This document shows positions 52,201 through 61,036 of a stretch of 64,000 bases of DNA, in pieces. This DNA comes from Rhodococcus tibetensis (GTDB lineage Bacteria; Actinomycetota; Actinomycetes; Mycobacteriales; Mycobacteriaceae). The stretch's first letter is position 1, and each line of letters opens with the position of its first letter. The stretch covers positions 1 through 64,000 of the forward strand of contig NZ_JANFQF010000025.1 of NCBI RefSeq assembly GCF_024438035.1, written 5' to 3'. Below the pieces are notes generated by a model. The model worked only from the letters and a program-made list of their open reading frames with translations, made no database searches and had not been told where the DNA came from. The translations under genes and the position numbers were made by a program.

Positions 52201-55200
52201 GCCACGCCCCGCGATCGGTGTGCCCACGGCCACATCGCCCGATCCCGACATCCGCGACAGCAACACGGCGAAGGCCGCATGCATCACCATGAACAGAGTC
52301 GCGTTGTGCTCGCGCGCGAGCAGGAGCAGTTGCCGGTGCAGACCGGCGTCGATCGGGAACGACGCGCACCGGCCCTGAAGTGACCGTGCGACAGGCCGGT
52401 TGCGGTCGAGTGGCAGGTCGGCGACCTCGGGCAGTTCAGACAACGCCTCTCGCCAGTACCCGAGCTGCCGGGACAAGAGACTGCCCGAATCTGCGGGACT
52501 GCCGAGGAGCCCGCGCTGCCACACGCTGTAGTCGGCGTACTGCACCGGCAACGGTTCCCAGGAGGGCCGGGCGCCCGCCCGCCGTGCGGAATAGGCCACC
52601 ATGAGATCGCGGGCCAGCGGCGCGAGCGACGCCCCGTCGGCCGAGATGTGGTGCACCACGATCACGAGCACGTGTTCGTCCGGGCCGATCCACAGGAGTG
52701 CGGCGCGCAACGGCACAGTGCGACTGACGTCGAACCCGACGGCGAGGAGCGTCTCGATCCGCTCGTTCAGCGACTCGTCGCCGTCGACACGCGGGGTGAG
52801 GTCGGGAATGACCTGTGCCGCGTCGACGATCTCCTGGTACGGGCCGTCTACCGATGCGGGGTACCTGGTGCGGAGCGATTCGTGCCGCTCGATTACGTCG
52901 CCGACCGCGGCCCGCAACGTGTCCGCGTCGAGAGGGCCGAGGAGCCGTACAGCCATCGGAATGTTATAGGCCACCGACCCCGTGTCGAACTGATTGAGGA
53001 ACCACATCCGCTGCTGCGCCAGTGACAGCGGAATCCGCTCGGGCCGCTCACCCCGGACGAGAGGCCGCCGATCCGCGAGTGCCGTACCCGCGCGCCGGAC
53101 GTGTGCCGCGAGGAGTTCAGTGGTCGGTGCATCGAACAGGGCACGCACGCCCACGTCCGATCCCAGAGCGGCGTTGATCCGCGCAATCACCCGCGTCGCC
53201 ACCAGCGAGTTGCCACCGAGGTCGAAGAAACTGTCGTCGACGCTGATCCTCGCGACACCGAGAATCTCGGTGAACACTTCGACGATCGTTTCCTCCACCG
53301 GATCGGCAGGCGCGCGGAACTCCGCGGCGGCAGAGAGGAACTTCGGTTCCGGCAACGCTGCCCGGTCCACCTTCCCGACCGGGTTCAACGCGATCTCGTC
53401 CAGCACCATGATCACCGCGGGCACCATGTATGCCGGCAACCGATTCCGCACCTGCCGCAGCAACTCGGCGGTCTGGATCGGCCGCCCGGCCGCAGGCACG
53501 ACGTACGACACCAGCACGGTATCCCCGGAGGGGCCCGGCCGCCCGACCGTCACCGCGATCCGCACGTCCTGATGCGCCTGCAGTATCGCGTCGATCTCGC
53601 CCAGCTCGATCCGGAATCCCCGAACCTTCACCTGGAAGTCGCTGCGCCGCAGATACTCCAGGGTGTGATCGGGTCGCCAGCGCACCACGTCACCGGTGCG
53701 GTACATCCGGCCGGGGCCGTACGGGTCGGCGACAAACCGCACCGCCGTGAGCGCGGGCCGTCCGTGATACCCCCGGGCCACACCGGCTCCGGCGATGTAC
53801 AACTCGCCCGGAACGCCGACGGGTACCGGGTGCAGCCGGGCATCGAGCACAACCTGCTGGGTACCGCGGATCGGCCCGCCCAGGGTGATCGGGCCTCCCG
53901 GTGTCATCGGCGCACTGATGTTCGCCATTATGGTGGTTTCGGTGGGGCCGTAGGCGTTGTGCAACCGGCGGCCCGGCGCCCACCGGGCGACCAGCTCGGG
54001 CGGGCAGGCCTCCCCGCCCGTAACGACGTCGAGGAAGTCGCCGAGCGAATCGGGCGGAATCGTACTGAGCGCCGCCGTGGTGACAAAGCCGTGCGTGACG
54101 CGCTCCGACTGCAGCACGTCGGCGATCTCCGTGCCACCGTAGGTGGTCGGCGGCACGATCACCATCGTCGCCCCCGCCCCGAATGCCTGCAGGTACTCGA
54201 ATACGGACGCGTCGAAGCTCGGTGTCGAGAAGTGCAGCGTGCGAGACGATCTCGTCACCCCGAACCGCTCCTTCTGGTCGAGTGAGAAGGAGTCCAGCCC
54301 ACGGTGCGTGACGACCACGCCTTTGGGCCGTCCCGTGGAACCCGAGGTGTAGATCAGGTATGCCGAGTTGTCGAGATGCAGGGGCCGGCGGCGATCGGCA
54401 TCGGTCAGCGGCGTGTCGGACCGCGCGGCACGCTCGGCCCGGAAGTCGGGATCGTCGAGCACCAGCCAGGGAATCGAGTCGGGCAGCTGCTTACGCAGGG
54501 CTTCCTCTGTCAGACCCAGCACCGCACCGGAATCGGTGAGCATGTAGTCGATTCGGTCGGCGGGATAGTTCGGGTCCACCGGCACGAACGCCGCCCCCGC
54601 CTTCGTGATCGCCCACACCGAGGCCACCGATCGGAACGAGCGTGGCAACGCCGATGCCACGAAGGACTCCGGGCCCACACCACGATCGATCAGCACTCGC
54701 GCAACCTGGGTCGACCACCGGTCCAGTTCTCGATACGACAACTGCTCGCCTTGCCGGGACAGTGCCGTCGCCGCGGGGTCGAGTGCCGCGGCGTCCGCGA
54801 AGAGAGCGGGCAGGGTCCGCTCGGATCGGCCTGGGCGACCCCGTACCGGGGTCAGCGCCGAGAATTCCTCGTCGGACAGGATCGTGATGTCGCCGATCGG
54901 AACGTCCGGGTCCGCGGCCACCGCGTCGAGTATCCGGCCGAAGCGCTCGGCCGCCACCCGAATAGTGTGGGTGTCGAAAAGGTCAGCCGCGAAACCGAAT
55001 TCGACGGTGACGCCTGCCGGTTCACCCGACTCGTCGGTCGCCTCAGTGACGGACGCGCACAAGTCCAGACCGGAGACGGGTGCACCGCGGGCGCCGTTCT
55101 CGCGAGTGTCGAGGAGCACTTGGAAGATCGGTGCGTACGCGTCCGACACCGAGACGTCGAGTTCGCGCACCAGACGCTGGAACGGGACTTCGGTGTGCGC

Positions 55201-56922
55201 CAACGCCTCGACAGCGACGTCCCGAACCTGGTGAAGAAAGTCCCGGAACGACGCCTCGCCCGCGTACCGGGCACGCACCACGACGACATCGGTGCGCTCG
55301 TCCACGTCCACCGGGATTCCCACGGCGAGGTCCTCGCTGCCGGTGACCCGGCCGAGCAGAACCGACAGCGCCGCGAGAAACACCGTGCGGGTGGTGGTGC
55401 CTGCAGCTGCGGCGAGGGCAGCGACACGTCGATGCAATGCGCCCCCCAGCATGACGGACACCCGGTCACTCGCCTGTGACAGCTGCGCGGGCCGGGGCCG
55501 GTCACTCGGCAACGGCAACAGGTCGGGCAGTCCACCCAGCTGCCGGCGCCAATACTCCACTTCGGCTGCCTCGCGCAGCAGACGCTCACCGGTGCGGGCA
55601 GTGGTTCGGTGAACACTGCCCACCTGCGACTGCGGATCTGCGACGGTGAGTTCCTCGAGCAACTCCAGGAACTGTCGATGATGATCCCTCAGTTCGGTGC
55701 TCTCATACCGGCTGGGGTTGGCCCGGAAGTCCACGAAGATTTTGGTGGGTGTACCGCTCTGGTAGACGTTGATCAGCAAGTCCTCGACCGGACCGGACGT
55801 GACGATGTGGAAGTTCCCGGTGAGGGGGCCCAGCGCGACCTCCTGACGGAACAACATGACGTTTACCATGGGCCCGTACAGCTCAGCCGCCTTGTCGCCG
55901 GCGTCACGGCGGATGTCGTCGAGACTGCACCGCTGATGCCGCAAGGCGCCCACCAGTTCACGCTGCACCTGTTCGACGAGTTCTCCGACGGTGTCCCCGC
56001 TGCGGACACTGACCGGCAACGGCGCCACGTTGACGAGCATCCCGCCCGAGTTCCGCAGCGCGGCCGTCGTCCGCGCCGAGACCGGAATGGTCACCAGCAC
56101 ATCGGTCCTGCCGGTACGCCGCGACAAATAGCACGCGGCAGCGGCGATCAGTATGGCCGCTGACAGGCTGTCGCGGGAATCGAGCACCGCCACAACGGCG
56201 TCGGACAGTGCGGCGCTCTCCACCATGCTCGTGGCCGACACCTGTCCCGTCCTGCGCGCCAGCGTGGTCCCCTCGACCCCGGCCACTCGCTGCGACCAGT
56301 ACTCACGGTCGGTGACGAATCGCTCCGACGTCCGGTACCGGTTGTCGAGGTCGTACAACTGCCGCAGGTTCACCGCACGGTTCGGATCCGGCTCACGAGG
56401 GGCAATCGACGCGGAGTAGCGGTGTGCGATGCGGCGCAGCATCGTCATGGCGCCGTAACCGTCGAGCGCCACGTGATGAATTCGGCTGTACCAGAGGAAG
56501 TGCGTGTCACCGATCTGCAGGATGGACGTCTCCACCAGGCGATCTGTACTCAGGTCTATCGGTGTGACGTAGTCACGTTCCATCCAGTCGTGCGCCGCCG
56601 CCTCGGGGTTGACCTCGTTCCGGAAGTCGAGGTAGGCGATCGACGTGTCGGTCGCCTGGTCGACATACTGCAGCGGCTGCCCTTCGATGTCGTCCACCTT
56701 GAGCAACGGCGACTCGAACTCGAAGGCCGTCTCGACCGTCTCCCGCCGGAGCAGGTCGACATCGAGTACGCCGGAGAACTCGACGTACTGGGCGATGAAG
56801 ATCGGGACCCGGGGTTCGAGCTGCTGAGCGAACCAGGTGGCCCGTTGCGCTGCCGACAAGGGGAACGGTTCCGCGTTACCCAACCCCGAACTGACCGTCT
56901 TCTGCGATTTGGCGGGTGCCAC
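30283..56922 (-). CDS. Giant seven-module nonribosomal peptide synthetase with thioesterase
   Basis: The protein has 8879 residues from GTG 56922, behind AAAGGAAA. The order by motifs is: C1 with His149/His150 (HHVALDG), half C (450-690), A1, T1 (Ser1239); C2-A2-T2 (Ser2323); C3-A3-T3 (Ser3382)-E1; C4-A4-T4 (Ser4913); C5-A5-T5 (Ser5986)-E2; C6-A6-T6 (Ser7516); C7-A7-T7 (Ser8572)-TE (GWSLGG, Ser8705). E domains show [10 protein letters not shown] and [10 protein letters not shown]. The C domains after them have HHILLDGWS and start SPLQAG, the D-C-L type. All modules are complete, so a heptapeptide with D residues at 3 and 5 is expected. There is no MbtH, PPTase or tailoring gene nearby; those must act from elsewhere. 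It is divergent from the TetR gene at 57163. Confidence 0.97.
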   Translation of the reverse strand: MAPAKSQKTVSSGLGNAEPFPLSAAQRATWFAQQLEPRVPIFIAQYVEFSGVLDVDLLRRETVETAFEFESPLLKVDDIEGQPLQYVDQATDTSIAYLDFRNEVNPEAAAHDWMERDYVTPIDLSTDRLVETSILQIGDTHFLWYSRIHHVALDGYGAMTMLRRIAHRYSASIAPREPDPNRAVNLRQLYDLDNRYRTSERFVTDREYWSQRVAGVEGTTLARRTGQVSATSMVESAALSDAVVAVLDSRDSLSAAILIAAAACYLSRRTGRTDVLVTIPVSARTTAALRNSGGMLVNVAPLPVSVRSGDTVGELVEQVQRELVGALRHQRCSLDDIRRDAGDKAAELYGPMVNVMLFRQEVALGPLTGNFHIVTSGPVEDLLINVYQSGTPTKIFVDFRANPSRYESTELRDHHRQFLELLEELTVADPQSQVGSVHRTTARTGERLLREAAEVEYWRRQLGGLPDLLPLPSDRPRPAQLSQASDRVSVMLGGALHRRVAALAAAAGTTTRTVFLAALSVLLGRVTGSEDLAVGIPVDVDERTDVVVVRARYAGEASFRDFLHQVRDVAVEALAHTEVPFQRLVRELDVSVSDAYAPIFQVLLDTRENGARGAPVSGLDLCASVTEATDESGEPAGVTVEFGFAADLFDTHTIRVAAERFGRILDAVAADPDVPIGDITILSDEEFSALTPVRGRPGRSERTLPALFADAAALDPAATALSRQGEQLSYRELDRWSTQVARVLIDRGVGPESFVASALPRSFRSVASVWAITKAGAAFVPVDPNYPADRIDYMLTDSGAVLGLTEEALRKQLPDSIPWLVLDDPDFRAERAARSDTPLTDADRRRPLHLDNSAYLIYTSGSTGRPKGVVVTHRGLDSFSLDQKERFGVTRSSRTLHFSTPSFDASVFEYLQAFGAGATMVIVPPTTYGGTEIADVLQSERVTHGFVTTAALSTIPPDSLGDFLDVVTGGEACPPELVARWAPGRRLHNAYGPTETTIMANISAPMTPGGPITLGGPIRGTQQVVLDARLHPVPVGVPGELYIAGAGVARGYHGRPALTAVRFVADPYGPGRMYRTGDVVRWRPDHTLEYLRRSDFQVKVRGFRIELGEIDAILQAHQDVRIAVTVGRPGPSGDTVLVSYVVPAAGRPIQTAELLRQVRNRLPAYMVPAVIMVLDEIALNPVGKVDRAALPEPKFLSAAAEFRAPADPVEETIVEVFTEILGVARISVDDSFFDLGGNSLVATRVIARINAALGSDVGVRALFDAPTTELLAAHVRRAGTALADRRPLVRGERPERIPLSLAQQRMWFLNQFDTGSVAYNIPMAVRLLGPLDADTLRAAVGDVIERHESLRTRYPASVDGPYQEIVDAAQVIPDLTPRVDGDESLNERIETLLAVGFDVSRTVPLRAALLWIGPDEHVLVIVVHHISADGASLAPLARDLMVAYSARRAGARPSWEPLPVQYADYSVWQRGLLGSPADSGSLLSRQLGYWREALSELPEVADLPLDRNRPVARSLQGRCASFPIDAGLHRQLLLLAREHNATLFMVMHAAFAVLLSRMSGSGDVAVGTPIAGRGEAALDDLVGMFVNTLVLRTRVRPDAAFTDVLAEARDTDLGAFGHTDVPFESVVDELAPVRSTSYSPLFQVLLEFQNTVRAHLELPGLTVEAVDVDPGVSKFDLQLSLAERYDDKGAAAGMSAGFLYATDVFDHTSVARFGERFVRVLRAVVTDPAVTVGDIDVMGAVERGLVLDQWNNEGVRAGSHTLVELFARAVAKTPDAVAVVCGDDRITYAELEERANRLARLLIARGVGTETLVAVMVERTPSLVVALLAVLAAGGGYVPVDTSYPAERVAAIFEDAHPVCAVVSAEFGALAPNGTALVMIDDPATDRAVESFSGLPVTDSDRLRPLRADAVAYVIFTSGSTGRPKGVQVPHRCVVALLANTRNLFGFDSSDVWTLFHSYAFDFSVWELWGALAHGGRLVLVDYFTARSPDTFLELLRRERVTVLNQTPTAFYQLTEADRAASVIENADETALSLRYVIFGGEALDIGQLDRWYTRHDDRAPVLVNMYGITETTVHVSFLALDRALASSVSGSVIGGGLPGLRVYVLDSRLHPVPPGVVGELYVSGEQVSRGYVGRSALTATRFIADPFTRGRVGARMYRSGDIVRWGPHGRLEYVGRSDFQVQLRGFRVELGEVEAALAACGGVAQSVVVVRADDRDGDRLVGYVVPEAGAAVDPSAVLDSVGTSVPSYMVPSAVVVLDSLPLTVNGKLDRAALPEPEFGTSTVSFVAPRNPVEEIVAAVFADLLGIARVGANDDFFDLGGNSLTATRLVARVNAAVGDRLGVRDVFDAPTVAGLAARAEAGTTVEWARPALAPRDPAREVPISLAQQRMWFINQFDTGSAAYNVAIALRLSGTLDVSALQAAIADVVERHESLRTVFPLTDRGPRQVILSALEAMPSIQPETTSGLENLREQVDRLLSTGFDVTVETPLRARLFERGVAEHVLAVVVHHIAADGFSMVPLARDVLAAYTARHHDAAPDWAPLPVQYADYTLWQRDWLGSEQEPSSPLARQLGYWTATLAELPDVLELPTDRPRPAARTLKGSRIEFAIGRELHQGIVQVARTHGSTVFMALHAALAVLLSRLSASDDIAVGTPIAGRGEAALDEVVGMFVNTLVLRTRVDGAGTFAELLTGVRESDLGAFTHADVPFERVVESLRPSRSTAYSPLFQVMLEFQNTERPELELPGLHVEALDLPFETINFDLQVSLRENTDGDGAPGGITAALGYAADIFDEGTVAGFAERLVRILAAVAVDPDVRVGDIDVLGPQERAALTSVHGGRGVPARTLPELLTDAAAVDPAAEALSFEGRRVTYRDLDNQSNRLARLLIARGVGPERVVALALSRSIESVVAVWAVAKSGAAFVPVDPNHPAERIEYMLGDSDAVAGLTTAELRPSLPGALPWLPLDDPGIEAELAMFPATPATDAERTSALHIDHPAYLIYTSGSTGRPKGVVTTHRGLANFAAQQQYTFSTTPVARTLHLASPSFDASILELMLAVGPGATMVIAAPSVYGGEELSDLLRRERVTHCFVTPAALASVDPAGLDDLICVVTGGEACPPELVARWAPGRNLFDAYGPTESTVVSSISSPMVPGQPVTIGAPTLGFGEAVLDARLQPVPVGIAGELYLAGPALARGYHRRYALTAERFVANPFGPAGSRIYRTGDLVRWMKDGQLEYLGRTDFQVKIRGFRIELGEVASALLAHDDVAAAVADVRRSGGSADRLVGYVVPRPGADLDIGALLAFAGTRLASYMVPAAIVVIEALPLTVHGKLDRKALPDADFGAVFTGGRAPGTETEELLAALFRDVLALDSVGVEDSFFALGGDSIMSIQLVARAKAAGLILSPRDVFERRTVAGLAEAAHRERPDSVVLEELPGGGIGPVPPTPVVAWMLDRSGGRLKRFSQAVLVTAPPGLTHETLAGAVGAVLDRHDMLRARLAGDDGAWGLTVLPPGSVSPEAVIRRVPVDSFDGEFSAIAAAELDAAADRLDPATASMVQVLWFDGPDGRGRLLLIAHHLVVDGVSWRILITDLAAAQARIAEGFTAALPGIGTSMRRWAHGLMDAAVNRRAEVELWRSMLDGADPLLGSRSLDPAVDIDAAQARIAIEVPSNVTGALLTTLPAAFHGTVGDGLLTALALAMIRWRRQRGVETADALINLEGHGREDHVVPGADLSRTVGWFTSLFPARLDLTGVDVDAVLAGGSAAGTAIKAVKEQLLTVPDHGIGFGLLRYLHPETASVLRRFPPPQVSFNYLGRVATSMGDVPWLPVEGSSDLGGTQNRDMPVAWVVDVNAATTMRDGEPVLTATWAFPTGVLRSADVEELADLWVRALTLLAEHASRPDAGGLTPSDLDLVSLGQADIDRLENTYPTLADIWPLSPLQAGLLFHAQLSEEHVDAYMVQLVLDLHGAVDAARLRRAAQGLLDRHHNLRVAFADTGSGPVQVVLDSVTAPWSNIDLSDQTGTRITAEVTAAMAVDRALPFDMSRAPLLRFTLLRTAPSRYRLVLTHHHILLDGWSTPLVIKDLLVLYATAGDTAALPGGTSYRDYLQWIAEQDHERSTAAWVSALAGADEPTIVAPAARGEPSFADPEDVRLDVGDEKTRVLEALARARGLTTNTLVQVAWGLVLATLGTREDVTFGATVSGRPPAIAGIESMVGLFINTVPVRLRLRREETLAELLERFQAEQSALLDHHYVGLTEIQRAAGDGAVFDTLTVFESYPVDRMGLSEDTDIDGMRLAGVEGIDATHYPLTLIAHVDTALHLRLRYQPAVIDSEFAESVAARVARVLQVMLSDIDIPLARLTLLSEAELQEYTAVSGAPSGPPRTLPELLTDGFGPRPEAPALLFEGRQTSYRELDERSSALARVLIARGAGPETFVALGLPRSPESVLSVWSVAKAGAAFVPVDPNYPADRIEHMLADSGAALGVTTSAYRHRLPESVPWLVLDDPGVDEALSAASRARVTDVDRRSLLVVDHAAYAIYTSGSTGRPKGVVVTHRGLANLLTEQSEHYAISHEARCLHICSPSFDVAILEVIQSCAAGATLVIAPPGIYGGAELAALLRRERVTHACITPAVLATVDRDGIEHLEALVVAGDAVGDELVAHWGVGRAMFNGYGPTEATVLTTLSRPMIPGEPVTIGSPVRGITLSVLDPRLQPVPAGVPGELYIAGPALARGYHRRPALTAERFVANPHGAGRMYRTGDVVRWRRDHTLEYLGRSDFQVKIRGQRVELGEIDSVLTTHPNLDFAATLGRPGPLGDTALVSYVLPHNGAEVVAPEVLAFAGRILPKYMVPAAVVVLDEIPLTPVGKLDRKALPAPDFASTATGFRAPTTPVEEAVARVFSEVLGIARVGADDSFFELGGDSLSATRAVARINSALDVALGVAALFDAPVVGDLAVRIESAATANIPSPALAARPRPERIPLSLAQQRMWFVNQFDTSSPAYNIPIALRLAGALDRAALLASVGDVVERHESLRTVFPGSVDGPHQVIVDPGRATPALHPVTVSGDRELREALAALVATGFDVSIDIPFRASLFEVRAESHVLAIVVHHIAADGFSMMPLARDIMLAYTARTMGETPAWTPLPVQYADFSVWQRTVLGAEDDPDSVMSRQLGYWTRTLSGIPEVLQIPLDRPRPAQRSYRGDVVEFAVPARLHRALNAIAAENNSTLFMAVHAAFAVLLSRLSGTDDVPIGTPVAGRGQAVLDDVVGMFVNTLVLRAPVDGRASFSEVLTAVRSVDLGAFEHADIPFERLVDHLTPERSTAHAPLFQVLIEFRNAVGTHLELPGLVVESLEVDLDVAKFDLELSLAEHVDEDGAPAGIGAGLRYATDVLDRESVLRLGERFVRLLESVTSAADTPVGDIDILDPGERDRFLPATAEPAEPNEPAATLPELFAQALERNRGATAVVYEGASLTYEELDARSNRLARNLIARGAGPESLVAVATARSVDLVVALLAVVKSGAGYVPIDVTYPAERLAFLFDDARPVCVLTTESEAESVRGQNVPILAVDSAGTGAEFDGVSPLPVSDAERTRPLHPDAVAYVIYTSGSTGQPKGVQVSHRNVGTLFARTRPLFGFDSADVWTMFHSAAFDFSVWELWGALLHGGRLVVVDYFTTRTPDTFLRLLRDERVTVLNQTPTAFYQLAEEDRVACGTDLALRYVIFGGEALDLGQLTRWYSRHGDSAPTLVNMYGITETTVHVSHLPMNEALAHDASASVIGRALPGLRVYVLDGRFHPVPPGVVGELYVSGAQVSRGYLGRFALTSTRFVADPYVPGSRMYRSGDLGRWNRSGELEYLGRNDFQVQVKGFRIELGEVESALLACEGVAQSVVLSRSERLVGYVVPESGRTLDPSWIIETLGRRLAAHMVPAAIVVLDSMPLTVNGKLDRRALPDPDFGQQVSVGRAPATDTERILADLFAEVLGLESVGVDDSFFTVGGDSIMSIQLVTRAKASGVSITPRDVFERKTVAALAEIATAGDEAVTLEELPGGGVGEVPLTPIVQWMLGRGGDFRRYSQAALFTTPADLDETTLTAAVQAVLDRHDVLRARLSRSERAEHGWSMAVQPIGWVRATAVVRTVPLESTFGDVAARELDAATDRLDPESGVMIQVVWFESAATPRTTGRLLIVAHHVVVDGVSWRILIPDLASACAQVRTDAPPALPAVGTSIRRWAHGLADAAQEPRRAAELALWRGMLAAPDPLLGSRILTASDIRTAEVEVRVPVDVTEALLTTVPQAFHGSVGDGLLAALTLALVRWRRARGIESGGALVTLEGHGREEQVVPGADLARTVGWFTSIFPVRLDLTGVDVDDAFAAGPAAAVALKLVKEQLHAIPDHGIGFGLLRYLNPETAPHLSALPSPQLSFNYLGRLGAGTTGDGDWMPISDAGLAEAAHTGLPVPAAVDVNAMTTDSGAGPELTATWRFPLGVLTTADVGELAHLWVSALAALTLQVQSGGGGFTPSDLNLVRLDQRAIGDLERRYPSMVDVWPLSPLQAGMLFHAELADESVDAYLVQLSLELGGSVDASRLHRAAGALLERHPNLRTAFLHDAEGRAVQVVERAIMVPWREIDLSTFGDEAATVELGRLLADDRTTPFDMATAPLIRFLLVAMPGGRYRLVSTNHHILLDGWSMPLLIRELLTLYATDADLSPLPRVRDYRDYLAWMTGRDTGASARAWANALAGVEEPTLLVPGDRARRLSTVSREWAFDLDENRTNQLRDFARSRGLTLNSILQTAWGIVLGMLTGRDDVVFGATVSGRPPELSGIETMIGLFINTVPVRVTLRPGETLWALLERVQGEQAAMLDHHYTGLAQIQDAAGPGVGFDTLTVFESYPVDRAGLSEETDIAGLRVLGVDAADAAHYPLSLVASAEKRLHLKFEYVPDLFDAGAVESIAGRVVRVLDACGGPDVPLAGLSLLTDRERNELVPVRGAPGGSTRTLPQIFADAAGRDPDAVALSSGERELTYRELDERSNRLARVLLARAGPEVAVAVGIPRSLDSMLCLWAVAKAGAVFVPVDPNYPDERIAHMLTDSGCAVGLTTAEHRPRLPGDTTWLVLDDPPFADECAGASAAAVTDAERAAPVTLDTAAYLVYTSGSTGRPKGVVVSHRGLDNFAREQLARFAAGPGSRTLHFSTPSFDGAAFEYLLTFGAGATMVIAPPTVFGGDELADLVASRRVTHAFVTTSALASLDPAGLGHFTDVTVGGEACPPDLVSRWAPGRRLYNGYGPTETTIMSNISEPLQAGEPITIGGPIRGVTELVLDARLQPVPVGVPGELYVAGAGLARGYHRRPGLTAERFVANPAGSGERMYRTGDIVRWTADRTIEYVGRSDFQVKVRGFRIELGEIDATLADEPGVRFAVTLAHRGPAGDTFLASYLVPIPGRELDTAEIGRHLGERMPAHMVPSSITVLEKIPLTAVGKLDRKALPVPDFGLAAGEYRAPANPVEETVADTFAEILGIDRIGADDNFFDLGGNSLSATRAVARLRAALGADVGVRVLFEAPTVAAFAARIEHAGAGPSGRPALTTGQRPERIPLSYAQQRMWFINQFDTSSPAYNIPMLVRLTGELDVDALTSALVDVVTRHESLRTRFPLRDGELVQEVLEPEVPDLAPIALADESVLEQELARLVSTGFDVTAAAPLRIALFSLGGAVSVLAVVVHHISADGFSMAPLVRDVMVAYESRMRGLPPAWTPLPVQYADYTLWQRRLLGSEDDPESLLSRQLAFWGSALSGLPELLELPTDHHRPAQQSFIGDRVRFVVDAELHQRIRATARLHHSTEFMIVHAALAVLLGRLGGTGDIVIGTPIAGRGEAALDDLVGMFVGTLALRSTVEPGQPFSGLLAQVRDADLAAFAHADVPFERVVDAVGPVRSTAHSPVFQVSLEFQNNERPVLALPGLRVEGLDPALDVVKVDLEVILAEKFEANGVADGMDGAIDFAIDLFDARTVEGFAERFVRVLDAVTVDSGIPVGDIEILRADEVAELTPARGALDAPVLLLPDLLSAAAEQNPDAEAIRYQGRSMSYRELDQASNRLARRLIELGVGPGTSVALSLSRSVESVLSVWSVARAGAAFLPIDPGYPLERIEHMLTDSAAAYGISVRAHRDRLPDLVNWLVLDDPGEEKRTGVQSPARVSDADRTAPLHEWHPAYLIYTSGSTGTPKGVTVTHRGLANLAAEERDVLVVSAHSRVLHFASPSFDASVFELVMAFCAGATLVIAPPTIFGGAELAELLGNERVSHGFVTPTALASMDPVGFESLRTLVVAGEACPPELVARWAPGRRMFNAYGPTETTIMSNISPVLAPGEPITLGAPTRGVSEVVLDSRLRPVPVGVVGELYVSGRALAAGYHRRPASTASRFVAAPWGAPGERMYRTGDVVRWRPEGTLEYVSRSDFQVKIRGFRIEPGEIDAALTDHPAVGFAVTIGRSGPSGESLLVSYVRPAGGGNVDTAELSRFVGERLPAHMVPAAIVALDQIPLTPVGKLDRAALPAPEFLSGYRFRLPANDLEATVVDVFTEVLGVDRVGADDNFFDRSGNSLLATKVVGALQQRLDRKIPLQWMFLDPTPSGIARRLALPTTAGGVEDVLAVLIPLRSEGHGRPLFCVHPGIGLSWGYAGLVRYLPDDHPAYGLQLPMISGDGEYSSLEQLAHRYVEEMKAVQPGGPYDLLGWSLGGVIAHAMAVELQHTGDEVGLLAVMDSYPDNGEDALFGKLDMLELLRGLGLVIDTDGDLTYEEAARLLNESWGSDSGVRAEHLERINAGYENSRNLMHRFVPQVYEGNLLIFPAVGDDDTTTRPRSAQEWQPLVTGRIDEHPVDCGHNDMIEPQSLAVIGPVLAAYLEGRGGG
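34243..37407 (-). other. NRPS module 6: DCL-type C6-A6-T6
   Basis: C6 begins [15 protein letters not shown] with HHILLDGWS, again D-C-L type. A6 code residues are D-G-F-F-T-G-G-I-M-(K), not assignable; Gly at pocket positions 236 and 322 suggests room for a larger side chain. T6 Ser7516 is in FFDLGGNSL. Confidence 0.8.
37408..42057 (-). other. NRPS module 5: C5-A5-T5-E2, D-allo-threonine
   Basis: C5 is L-C-L type. A5 carries the same D-F-W-N-I-G-M-V-H-(K) pocket as module 2, i.e. threonine. T5 Ser5986 is in [10 protein letters not shown]2 has [10 protein letters not shown] near residue 6175. Epimerisation of L-Thr at C-alpha would give D-allo-Thr. A2 and A5 share long stretches ([22 protein letters not shown]), consistent with duplication inside the gene. 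Confidence 0.85.
42058..45207 (-). other. NRPS module 4: DCL-type C4-A4-T4
   Basis: C4 begins [15 protein letters not shown] and has [10 protein letters not shown], the D-C-L type expected after an E domain. A4 code residues are D-V-L-C-V-A-G-V-L-(K), an unusual set I cannot assign. The VVAGDAV segment departs from the GGEAC form of most sister domains. T4 Ser4913. Confidence 0.8.
45208..49827 (-). other. NRPS module 3: C3-A3-T3-E1, D-configured residue
   Basis: C3 has HHIAADG near residue 2509. A3 code residues are D-A-L-F-V-G-A-V-V-(K), not assignable with confidence. T3 has the form [10 protein letters not shown] (Ser3382), typical of carriers before E domains. E1 has [10 protein letters not shown] near residue 3570 and the E-type text EGHGREDHV. 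The residue loaded here should be epimerised to D. Confidence 0.85.
49828..53082 (-). other. NRPS module 2: C2-A2-T2, threonine
   Basis: C2 is of L-C-L type ([21 protein letters not shown] at 1424-1430). A2 binding-pocket residues, aligned by eye to GrsA numbering, are D-F-W-N-I-G-M-V-H-(K), the classic threonine code. The A core is [11 protein letters not shown] near 1915-1926. T2 Ser2323 is in FFDLGGNSL. Confidence 0.85.
53083..56922 (-). other. NRPS module 1: C1, lone C-terminal half-C, A1, T1
   Basis: C1 (residues 1-430) is EntF-like: it starts [15 protein letters not shown] and has [11 protein letters not shown], the type that takes an acyl or aryl group rather than a peptide. It is followed by residues 450-690, which match only the second lobe of a C domain ([20 protein letters not shown], then [11 protein letters not shown], then FQVLLD), with no HHxxxDG lobe and with the VGMFVNTL segment missing. 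A1 has [11 protein letters not shown] at about 855-866. The specificity residues read by eye are D-A-F-F-V-G-A-I-M-(K), which I cannot assign; a hydrophobic side chain is likely. T1 Ser1239. Confidence 0.85.
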
Positions 56923-57162
56923 TGTTTTTCCTTTCGGAAACGGATCCCCGACAGGATCAGCGCGCGCGGTGAGTCTGCCGAGACAGCGAGGTGCGGGAGC
57001 CGGCGCGGTTCTCCCGTCTCCGAGATGGGTACCTCACGTAGTCCACGGCACACTCGAATTCGCCCCACCCTCACCAGGACGGACACACTATTTCGAGTAT
57101 CCGCCCCTCAAAGCACCGGCGTCCAGGAAACGGCAGGTTCGGCACCGATGGATACTGGGCGC

Positions 57163-57861
57163 ATGACCGAGCGACTCGACACCCCAGGGATCGATGCGGC
57201 GGACTTCCGGGTCCATGTCGTCACGCAGGCCATTCGCCTTTTCGCCGAGAACGGCTACGAGGCCACCACCGTCGAGCAGATCGCGACGGCCGCGGGGGTG
57301 TCCCGCCGCACCTTCTTCCGTCAGTTCCGGTCCAAGGAAGACGTGATCTTCGCCGACCACGAATCGTTGCTCCAGCAGGCGGGTGACTACCTGACCTCGG
57401 AATCCGACGACCCGTGGGCCGCTGTGTGCAGGACCGCGGGCCTGGTGTTCGACCGGTTCCAGGAGAACCGTGAGCTGTCCGAGCGCCGGTACCGGGTGGT
57501 GCAACGCGTCCCGGCGCTGCGTGACCGCGAAATCGTGACCGGCGTGCGGTACGAGCGGCTGTTCGTCGACTATCTCCGCAACGTGGTCCCTACCGAGCCG
57601 GTGCTGAAGGTGATCGGCTTCGCGGCCGCCGTCACCGCGTGCCACAACCATCTTCTGCGGAACATGATCAAGGGTGATGTGGGAGCCACCGCCGATGCGT
57701 TGGACCGCGCCCTGCTCGACGTCCGCCGGACGTTCGGGGTGGCGCCGGGCGCACCGTCGCAGGAGCAGGACGCGGTGCTCGTGGTGTCGTATCCGCCGGG
57801 AACCCCGGTGGAGGAAATCACCGGCGGCATCGCGGCTCAGCTGTCGCGGCGGAACCCCTGA
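57163..57861 (+). CDS. TetR-family regulator divergent from the NRPS
   Basis: The protein has 232 residues from ATG 57163; ATG 57148 in the same frame is an alternative. The HTH AIRLFAENGYEATTVEQIAT with AAGVSRRTFFRQFRSKEDVI is a clear TetR domain of the RRTFFRQF kind. The C-terminal half has helices VLKVIGFAAAVTACHNHLLR and a tail VVSYPPGTPVEEITGGI. Its 240-nt gap to the synthetase start makes it the best candidate for local control of peptide production. I found no clean palindrome there. Confidence 0.88.
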   Translation: MTERLDTPGIDAADFRVHVVTQAIRLFAENGYEATTVEQIATAAGVSRRTFFRQFRSKEDVIFADHESLLQQAGDYLTSESDDPWAAVCRTAGLVFDRFQENRELSERRYRVVQRVPALRDREIVTGVRYERLFVDYLRNVVPTEPVLKVIGFAAAVTACHNHLLRNMIKGDVGATADALDRALLDVRRTFGVAPGAPSQEQDAVLVVSYPPGTPVEEITGGIAAQLSRRNP

Positions 57862-57890
57862 GGTGCCCGCCACCACATCCACCCTTGACT

Positions 57891-57991
57891 GGCACTGAGT
57901 GCCGTGGTTGACTGCATGGTATCGGCAGTACTATGCCCGACGACGAACATTGCAGCGCATCCGACGCGGACTAACCCTGGCACGGAGTGCC
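57891..57991. promoter_or_regulatory. Promoter of the FadE25-like gene flanked by two palindromes
   Basis: The perfect palindrome GGCACTGAGTGCC at 57891-57903 and the near-copy GGCACGGAGTGCC at 57979-57991 are 88 nt apart. Between them lies a good promoter: TTGACT (57908-57913), a 17-nt spacer, CTATGC (57931-57936). The arrangement suggests an operator pair for a repressor of the gene at 58034. Confidence 0.6.
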
Positions 57992-58033
57992 GCACGAGTA
58001 TCGGCGTCGATGCAATCGACAAGGAGCGCCACC

Positions 58034-59194
58034 ATGGCCGGAAACCCGGACTTCGATCTGTTCAAGCTCGCAGAAGAGCACGATGAATTGCGATCCGCGA
58101 TCCGCGCGCTGTCCGAGAAGGAGATCGCGCCTTACGCGAAGGAAGTGGACGAGGATTCCCGGTTCCCTGAGGAAGCACTCACCGCTCTCGTGAACTCCGG
58201 CTTCAACGCCATTCACGTACCCGAGCAGTACGACGGTCAGGGCGCCGACTCGGTCGCCACCTGCATCGTGATCGAAGAGGTCGCCCGCGTCTGCGGTTCC
58301 TCCTCCCTCATTCCGGCGGTCAACAAGCTGGGCACCATGGGCCTGATCCTCAACGGCTCCGAGGAACTCAAGCAGCAGGTGCTGCCGCAGCTGGCTTCCG
58401 GTGAGGCGATGGCCTCGTACGCACTGTCCGAACGCGAAGCGGGATCGGACGCCGCGAGCATGCGCACCCGCGCGAAGCAGGAAGGTGACAACTGGATCCT
58501 CAACGGTTCCAAGTGCTGGATCACCAACGGTGGCAAGTCCAGCTGGTACACCGTGATGGCCGTGACCGACGCCGACAAGGGCGCCAACGGCATCTCCGCG
58601 TTCATGGTCCACAAGGACGACGAGGGCTTCGTCGTCGGCCCGAAGGAGAAGAAGCTCGGCATCAAGGGCTCGCCCACCGCCGAGCTGTACTTCGAGAACT
58701 GCAAGATTCCCGGCGACCGCATCATCGGCGAGCCCGGCACCGGCTTCAAGACGGCGCTGCAGACCCTCGACCACACCCGGCCGACCATCGGTGCTCAGGC
58801 AGTCGGCCTCGCGCAGGGCGCACTCGACGCAGCCCTCGCGTACACCAAGGACCGCAAGCAGTTCGGCAAGTCCATCAGTGACTTCCAGGCCGTCCAGTTC
58901 ATGCTTGCCGACATGGCGATGAAGGTCGAGGCCGCGCGCCTCATGGTTTACACCTCCGCGGCACGCGCCGAGCGCGGCGAGAAGAACCTCGGCTTCATCT
59001 CCGCCGCCGCCAAGTGCTTCGCGTCGGATGTCGCCATGGAGGTCACCACGGACGCAGTCCAGCTGTTCGGTGGCGCCGGCTACACCACCGACTTCCCCGT
59101 CGAACGCATGATGCGGGATGCGAAGATCACCCAGATCTACGAAGGCACCAACCAGATCCAGCGCGTCGTCATGTCGCGTGCCCTGTTGAAGTAG
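58034..59194 (+). CDS. fadE25: Acyl-CoA dehydrogenase, FadE25-like
   Basis: The protein has 386 residues from ATG 58034 with AAGGAG upstream. It matches mycobacterial FadE25 in feel throughout: SEREAGSDAASMRTRA, WILNGSKCWITNGGKS and LGIKGSPTAELYFENCKIPG. The catalytic Glu is in ITQIYEGTNQIQRVVMSRAL, the MCAD/SCAD position, unlike the other dehydrogenase in this window. It is likely short- or branched-chain specific and part of core fatty-acid metabolism. It is followed by a large hairpin and the 3-hydroxybutyryl-CoA dehydrogenase gene. Confidence 0.92.
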   Translation: MAGNPDFDLFKLAEEHDELRSAIRALSEKEIAPYAKEVDEDSRFPEEALTALVNSGFNAIHVPEQYDGQGADSVATCIVIEEVARVCGSSSLIPAVNKLGTMGLILNGSEELKQQVLPQLASGEAMASYALSEREAGSDAASMRTRAKQEGDNWILNGSKCWITNGGKSSWYTVMAVTDADKGANGISAFMVHKDDEGFVVGPKEKKLGIKGSPTAELYFENCKIPGDRIIGEPGTGFKTALQTLDHTRPTIGAQAVGLAQGALDAALAYTKDRKQFGKSISDFQAVQFMLADMAMKVEAARLMVYTSAARAERGEKNLGFISAAAKCFASDVAMEVTTDAVQLFGGAGYTTDFPVERMMRDAKITQIYEGTNQIQRVVMSRALLK

Positions 59195-59206
59195 GCGGCT
59201 ACGCCG

Positions 59207-59252
59207 CCCGTGCGTGGTTAGCGAGTCTCTGGACTCGCTAACCACGCACGGG
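59207..59252. terminator. 21-bp perfect hairpin between the two lipid genes
   Basis: A stem of 21 bp (59207-59227 with 59232-59252) with a 4-nt loop TCTG. There is no T-run. It begins 12 nt after the dehydrogenase stop and ends 8 nt before the AAGGAG of the next gene. It may attenuate, stabilise the upstream message, or be a repeated palindromic element. Confidence 0.65.
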
Positions 59253-59269
59253 CATCACTAAGGAGAATC

Positions 59270-60118
59270 GTGGAACTAGTAGGAGTGATCGGCGGCGGCA
59301 CCATGGGCGCCGGCATCGCCGAGGTATGCATCAAGGCCGGAAGCTCGGTGCTGATCCTCGAAACCAAGCAGGAGTACGCCGAGGCCGCGCAGGCTCGGAT
59401 CGAGAAATCGCTGGCCCGCGGCGTCAAGGCAGGCAAGCTCGACCAGGATGCCGCGGACGCCGCGCTCGCCCGCGTGCGCGTCACCCTCGACCTCGACGAG
59501 TTCGCGGACCGCGACCTCGTGATCGAGGCTGCACCGGAGATCGAGTCGCTCAAGGTCGACATCTTCCAGAAGCTCGACAAGATCGTGAAGCCGTCCGGCA
59601 TCCTGGCGTCGAACACGTCATCCATCCCGCTGATCAAGATGGCCAACGCCACGCAGCGCCCGGGGCAGGTCGTCGGTATCCACTTCTTCAACCCGGTTCC
59701 GGTGATGCCGCTGGTAGAGATCGTGGTCAGCCTGGTCACCTCCGAGGAGACCGTCACCGCGGTCACCGACTACGCGAAGAACACGCTGCGGAAGAAGACG
59801 GTGCGGGCCGGTGACCGCGCGGGCTTCATCGTCAATGCCCTCCTCATCCCGTACCTCACGTCGGCAGTCCGGATGCTCGAGTCGGGTTACGCCACCGCCG
59901 AGGACATCGACGAGGCCATGAAGGGCGGTTGCGGCTACCCGATGGGTCCACTGACCCTCATCGACACCGTGGGCCTCGACATCACCCTGGCCGCGGCGGA
60001 GTCGCTGTACGCGGAATTCGCCGAGCCCCACTACGCTCCCCCGACGCTGCTCAAGCGCAAGGTCGATGCGGGACACCTGGGCAAGAAGAGCGGTAGGGGT
60101 TTCTACGACTACAGCTAG
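59270..60118 (+). CDS. fadB2: 3-hydroxybutyryl-CoA dehydrogenase (FadB2-like)
   Basis: The protein has 282 residues from GTG 59270, with AAGGAG 9 nt upstream. The Rossmann motif VGVIGGGTMGAGIAEVCI is at the N-terminus. The active site shows IVGIHFFNPVPVMPLVEIV with the catalytic His, followed by RAGDRAGFIVNALLIPYL. The C-terminal domain (GGCGYPMGPLTLIDTVGLDI) is canonical. It oxidises 3-hydroxyacyl-CoA with NAD(P). The size fits the stand-alone Hbd/FadB2 class. Its stop overlaps the stop of the convergent methyltransferase (shared CTAG). Confidence 0.94.
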   Translation: MELVGVIGGGTMGAGIAEVCIKAGSSVLILETKQEYAEAAQARIEKSLARGVKAGKLDQDAADAALARVRVTLDLDEFADRDLVIEAAPEIESLKVDIFQKLDKIVKPSGILASNTSSIPLIKMANATQRPGQVVGIHFFNPVPVMPLVEIVVSLVTSEETVTAVTDYAKNTLRKKTVRAGDRAGFIVNALLIPYLTSAVRMLESGYATAEDIDEAMKGGCGYPMGPLTLIDTVGLDITLAAAESLYAEFAEPHYAPPTLLKRKVDAGHLGKKSGRGFYDYS

Positions 60119-60939
60119 TTCCCCGCCTGCGGGAGCCCGTCGCGAGGTCGCGGCGGGCTTTCGCCGTTCTTGACGGCGTACCCCATGTAGGAGATGGCGG
60201 TACTGCGCACTTGCCCGAAGTCGAGTCGACGGCTCAGCTCTCCGTAGCTCAATGTCCGCCCGCCGGCCCGGACGAGGTCGAGGAGGCGGAGCGGATTCTT
60301 CGACCTCGGCCCGAGTCCCACGATCGCTCCGAGTCGCAGCCCGTGCTGCTCCATGACGGATTCCAGTTCCTGCGGTCGCACACACATGGACCAGTCGTGG
60401 ATGGGGGTATCGAACATCCTGGTCATGCGCCATTCCTGCATGATCTTGATGGCAACCAGTTTGCTGACGAAGGTGCGGTTGATGGTGTCGAACAGGTACA
60501 GGCCACCCGGCTTCAGCGCCCTGGCCGTCTCGGCGATCACCCCGTCGAGATCGGAGACGTGCTCGAGGACGTCGCAGCAGTAGACGACATCGAATGAGGC
60601 GTCCGGCACCGGCAATTTCTCCCCGGCCCCGATGCGGTACTCGATGTTCAGATCAGCGTCGATGGCGTGGCGGCGCGCAGTAGCGATCGACACCTCCGAC
60701 GGGTCGACACCGACAACCCGGAAACCGATGTGGGTGAACTCTTCCGCGAGAAATCCTCCGCCGGAGCCGACGTCGAGCGCGCAGAGTCCGCGATAATCGG
60801 ATCCCAAATGCTCGGTGAGCACCGTGCGAAAGTACGCGAAGCGTCCGGGCGTGAGACTTCCGTGCAGCAGGTTGAGCGGGTTGTCCTCCTCCCACCACGA
60901 TTCACCTCGACGGTTGTAGACGTCGTTGTCGATGATCAC
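60115..60939 (-). CDS. SAM-dependent methyltransferase, UbiG-like
   Basis: The protein has 274 residues from GTG 60939, with GGAAGG upstream; the frame is open further but without domain content. It begins IIDNDVYNRRGESWWEEDNP, typical of UbiG-like proteins. The SAM site is ALDVGSGGGFLAEEF and VVGVDPSEVSIATARRHA, and the post-I motif is VYCCDVLEHVSD. Relatives methylate quinone or phenolic hydroxyls. Rhodococcus uses menaquinone, so the substrate is more likely a secondary or phenolic compound. It lies 26 kb from the synthetase loading module end, too far to call a tailoring enzyme. Confidence 0.85.
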   Translation of the reverse strand: MIIDNDVYNRRGESWWEEDNPLNLLHGSLTPGRFAYFRTVLTEHLGSDYRGLCALDVGSGGGFLAEEFTHIGFRVVGVDPSEVSIATARRHAIDADLNIEYRIGAGEKLPVPDASFDVVYCCDVLEHVSDLDGVIAETARALKPGGLYLFDTINRTFVSKLVAIKIMQEWRMTRMFDTPIHDWSMCVRPQELESVMEQHGLRLGAIVGLGPRSKNPLRLLDLVRAGGRTLSYGELSRRLDFGQVRSTAISYMGYAVKNGESPPRPRDGLPQAGN

Positions 60940-61036
60940 GGACCACCTTCCCAATCCAGGACGCACGAAGACATGGTCCACCCTTCCCCTGCGCGTCGAT
61001 CTCTTCAACCCGGCAGGTGTGCGCGATGCTCGTCCC

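Noticed and set aside
30283-56922. Assignment of the synthetase product as a catechol or hydroxamate siderophore
   Set aside because: The EntF-like C1 hints at it, but no 2,3-dihydroxybenzoate, ornithine hydroxylase, MbtH or siderophore uptake genes are in the window.
60115-60939. UbiG-like methyltransferase as tailoring enzyme of the peptide
   Set aside because: Separated from the synthetase by core lipid genes and the TetR gene; nothing in the sequence ties it to peptide modification.
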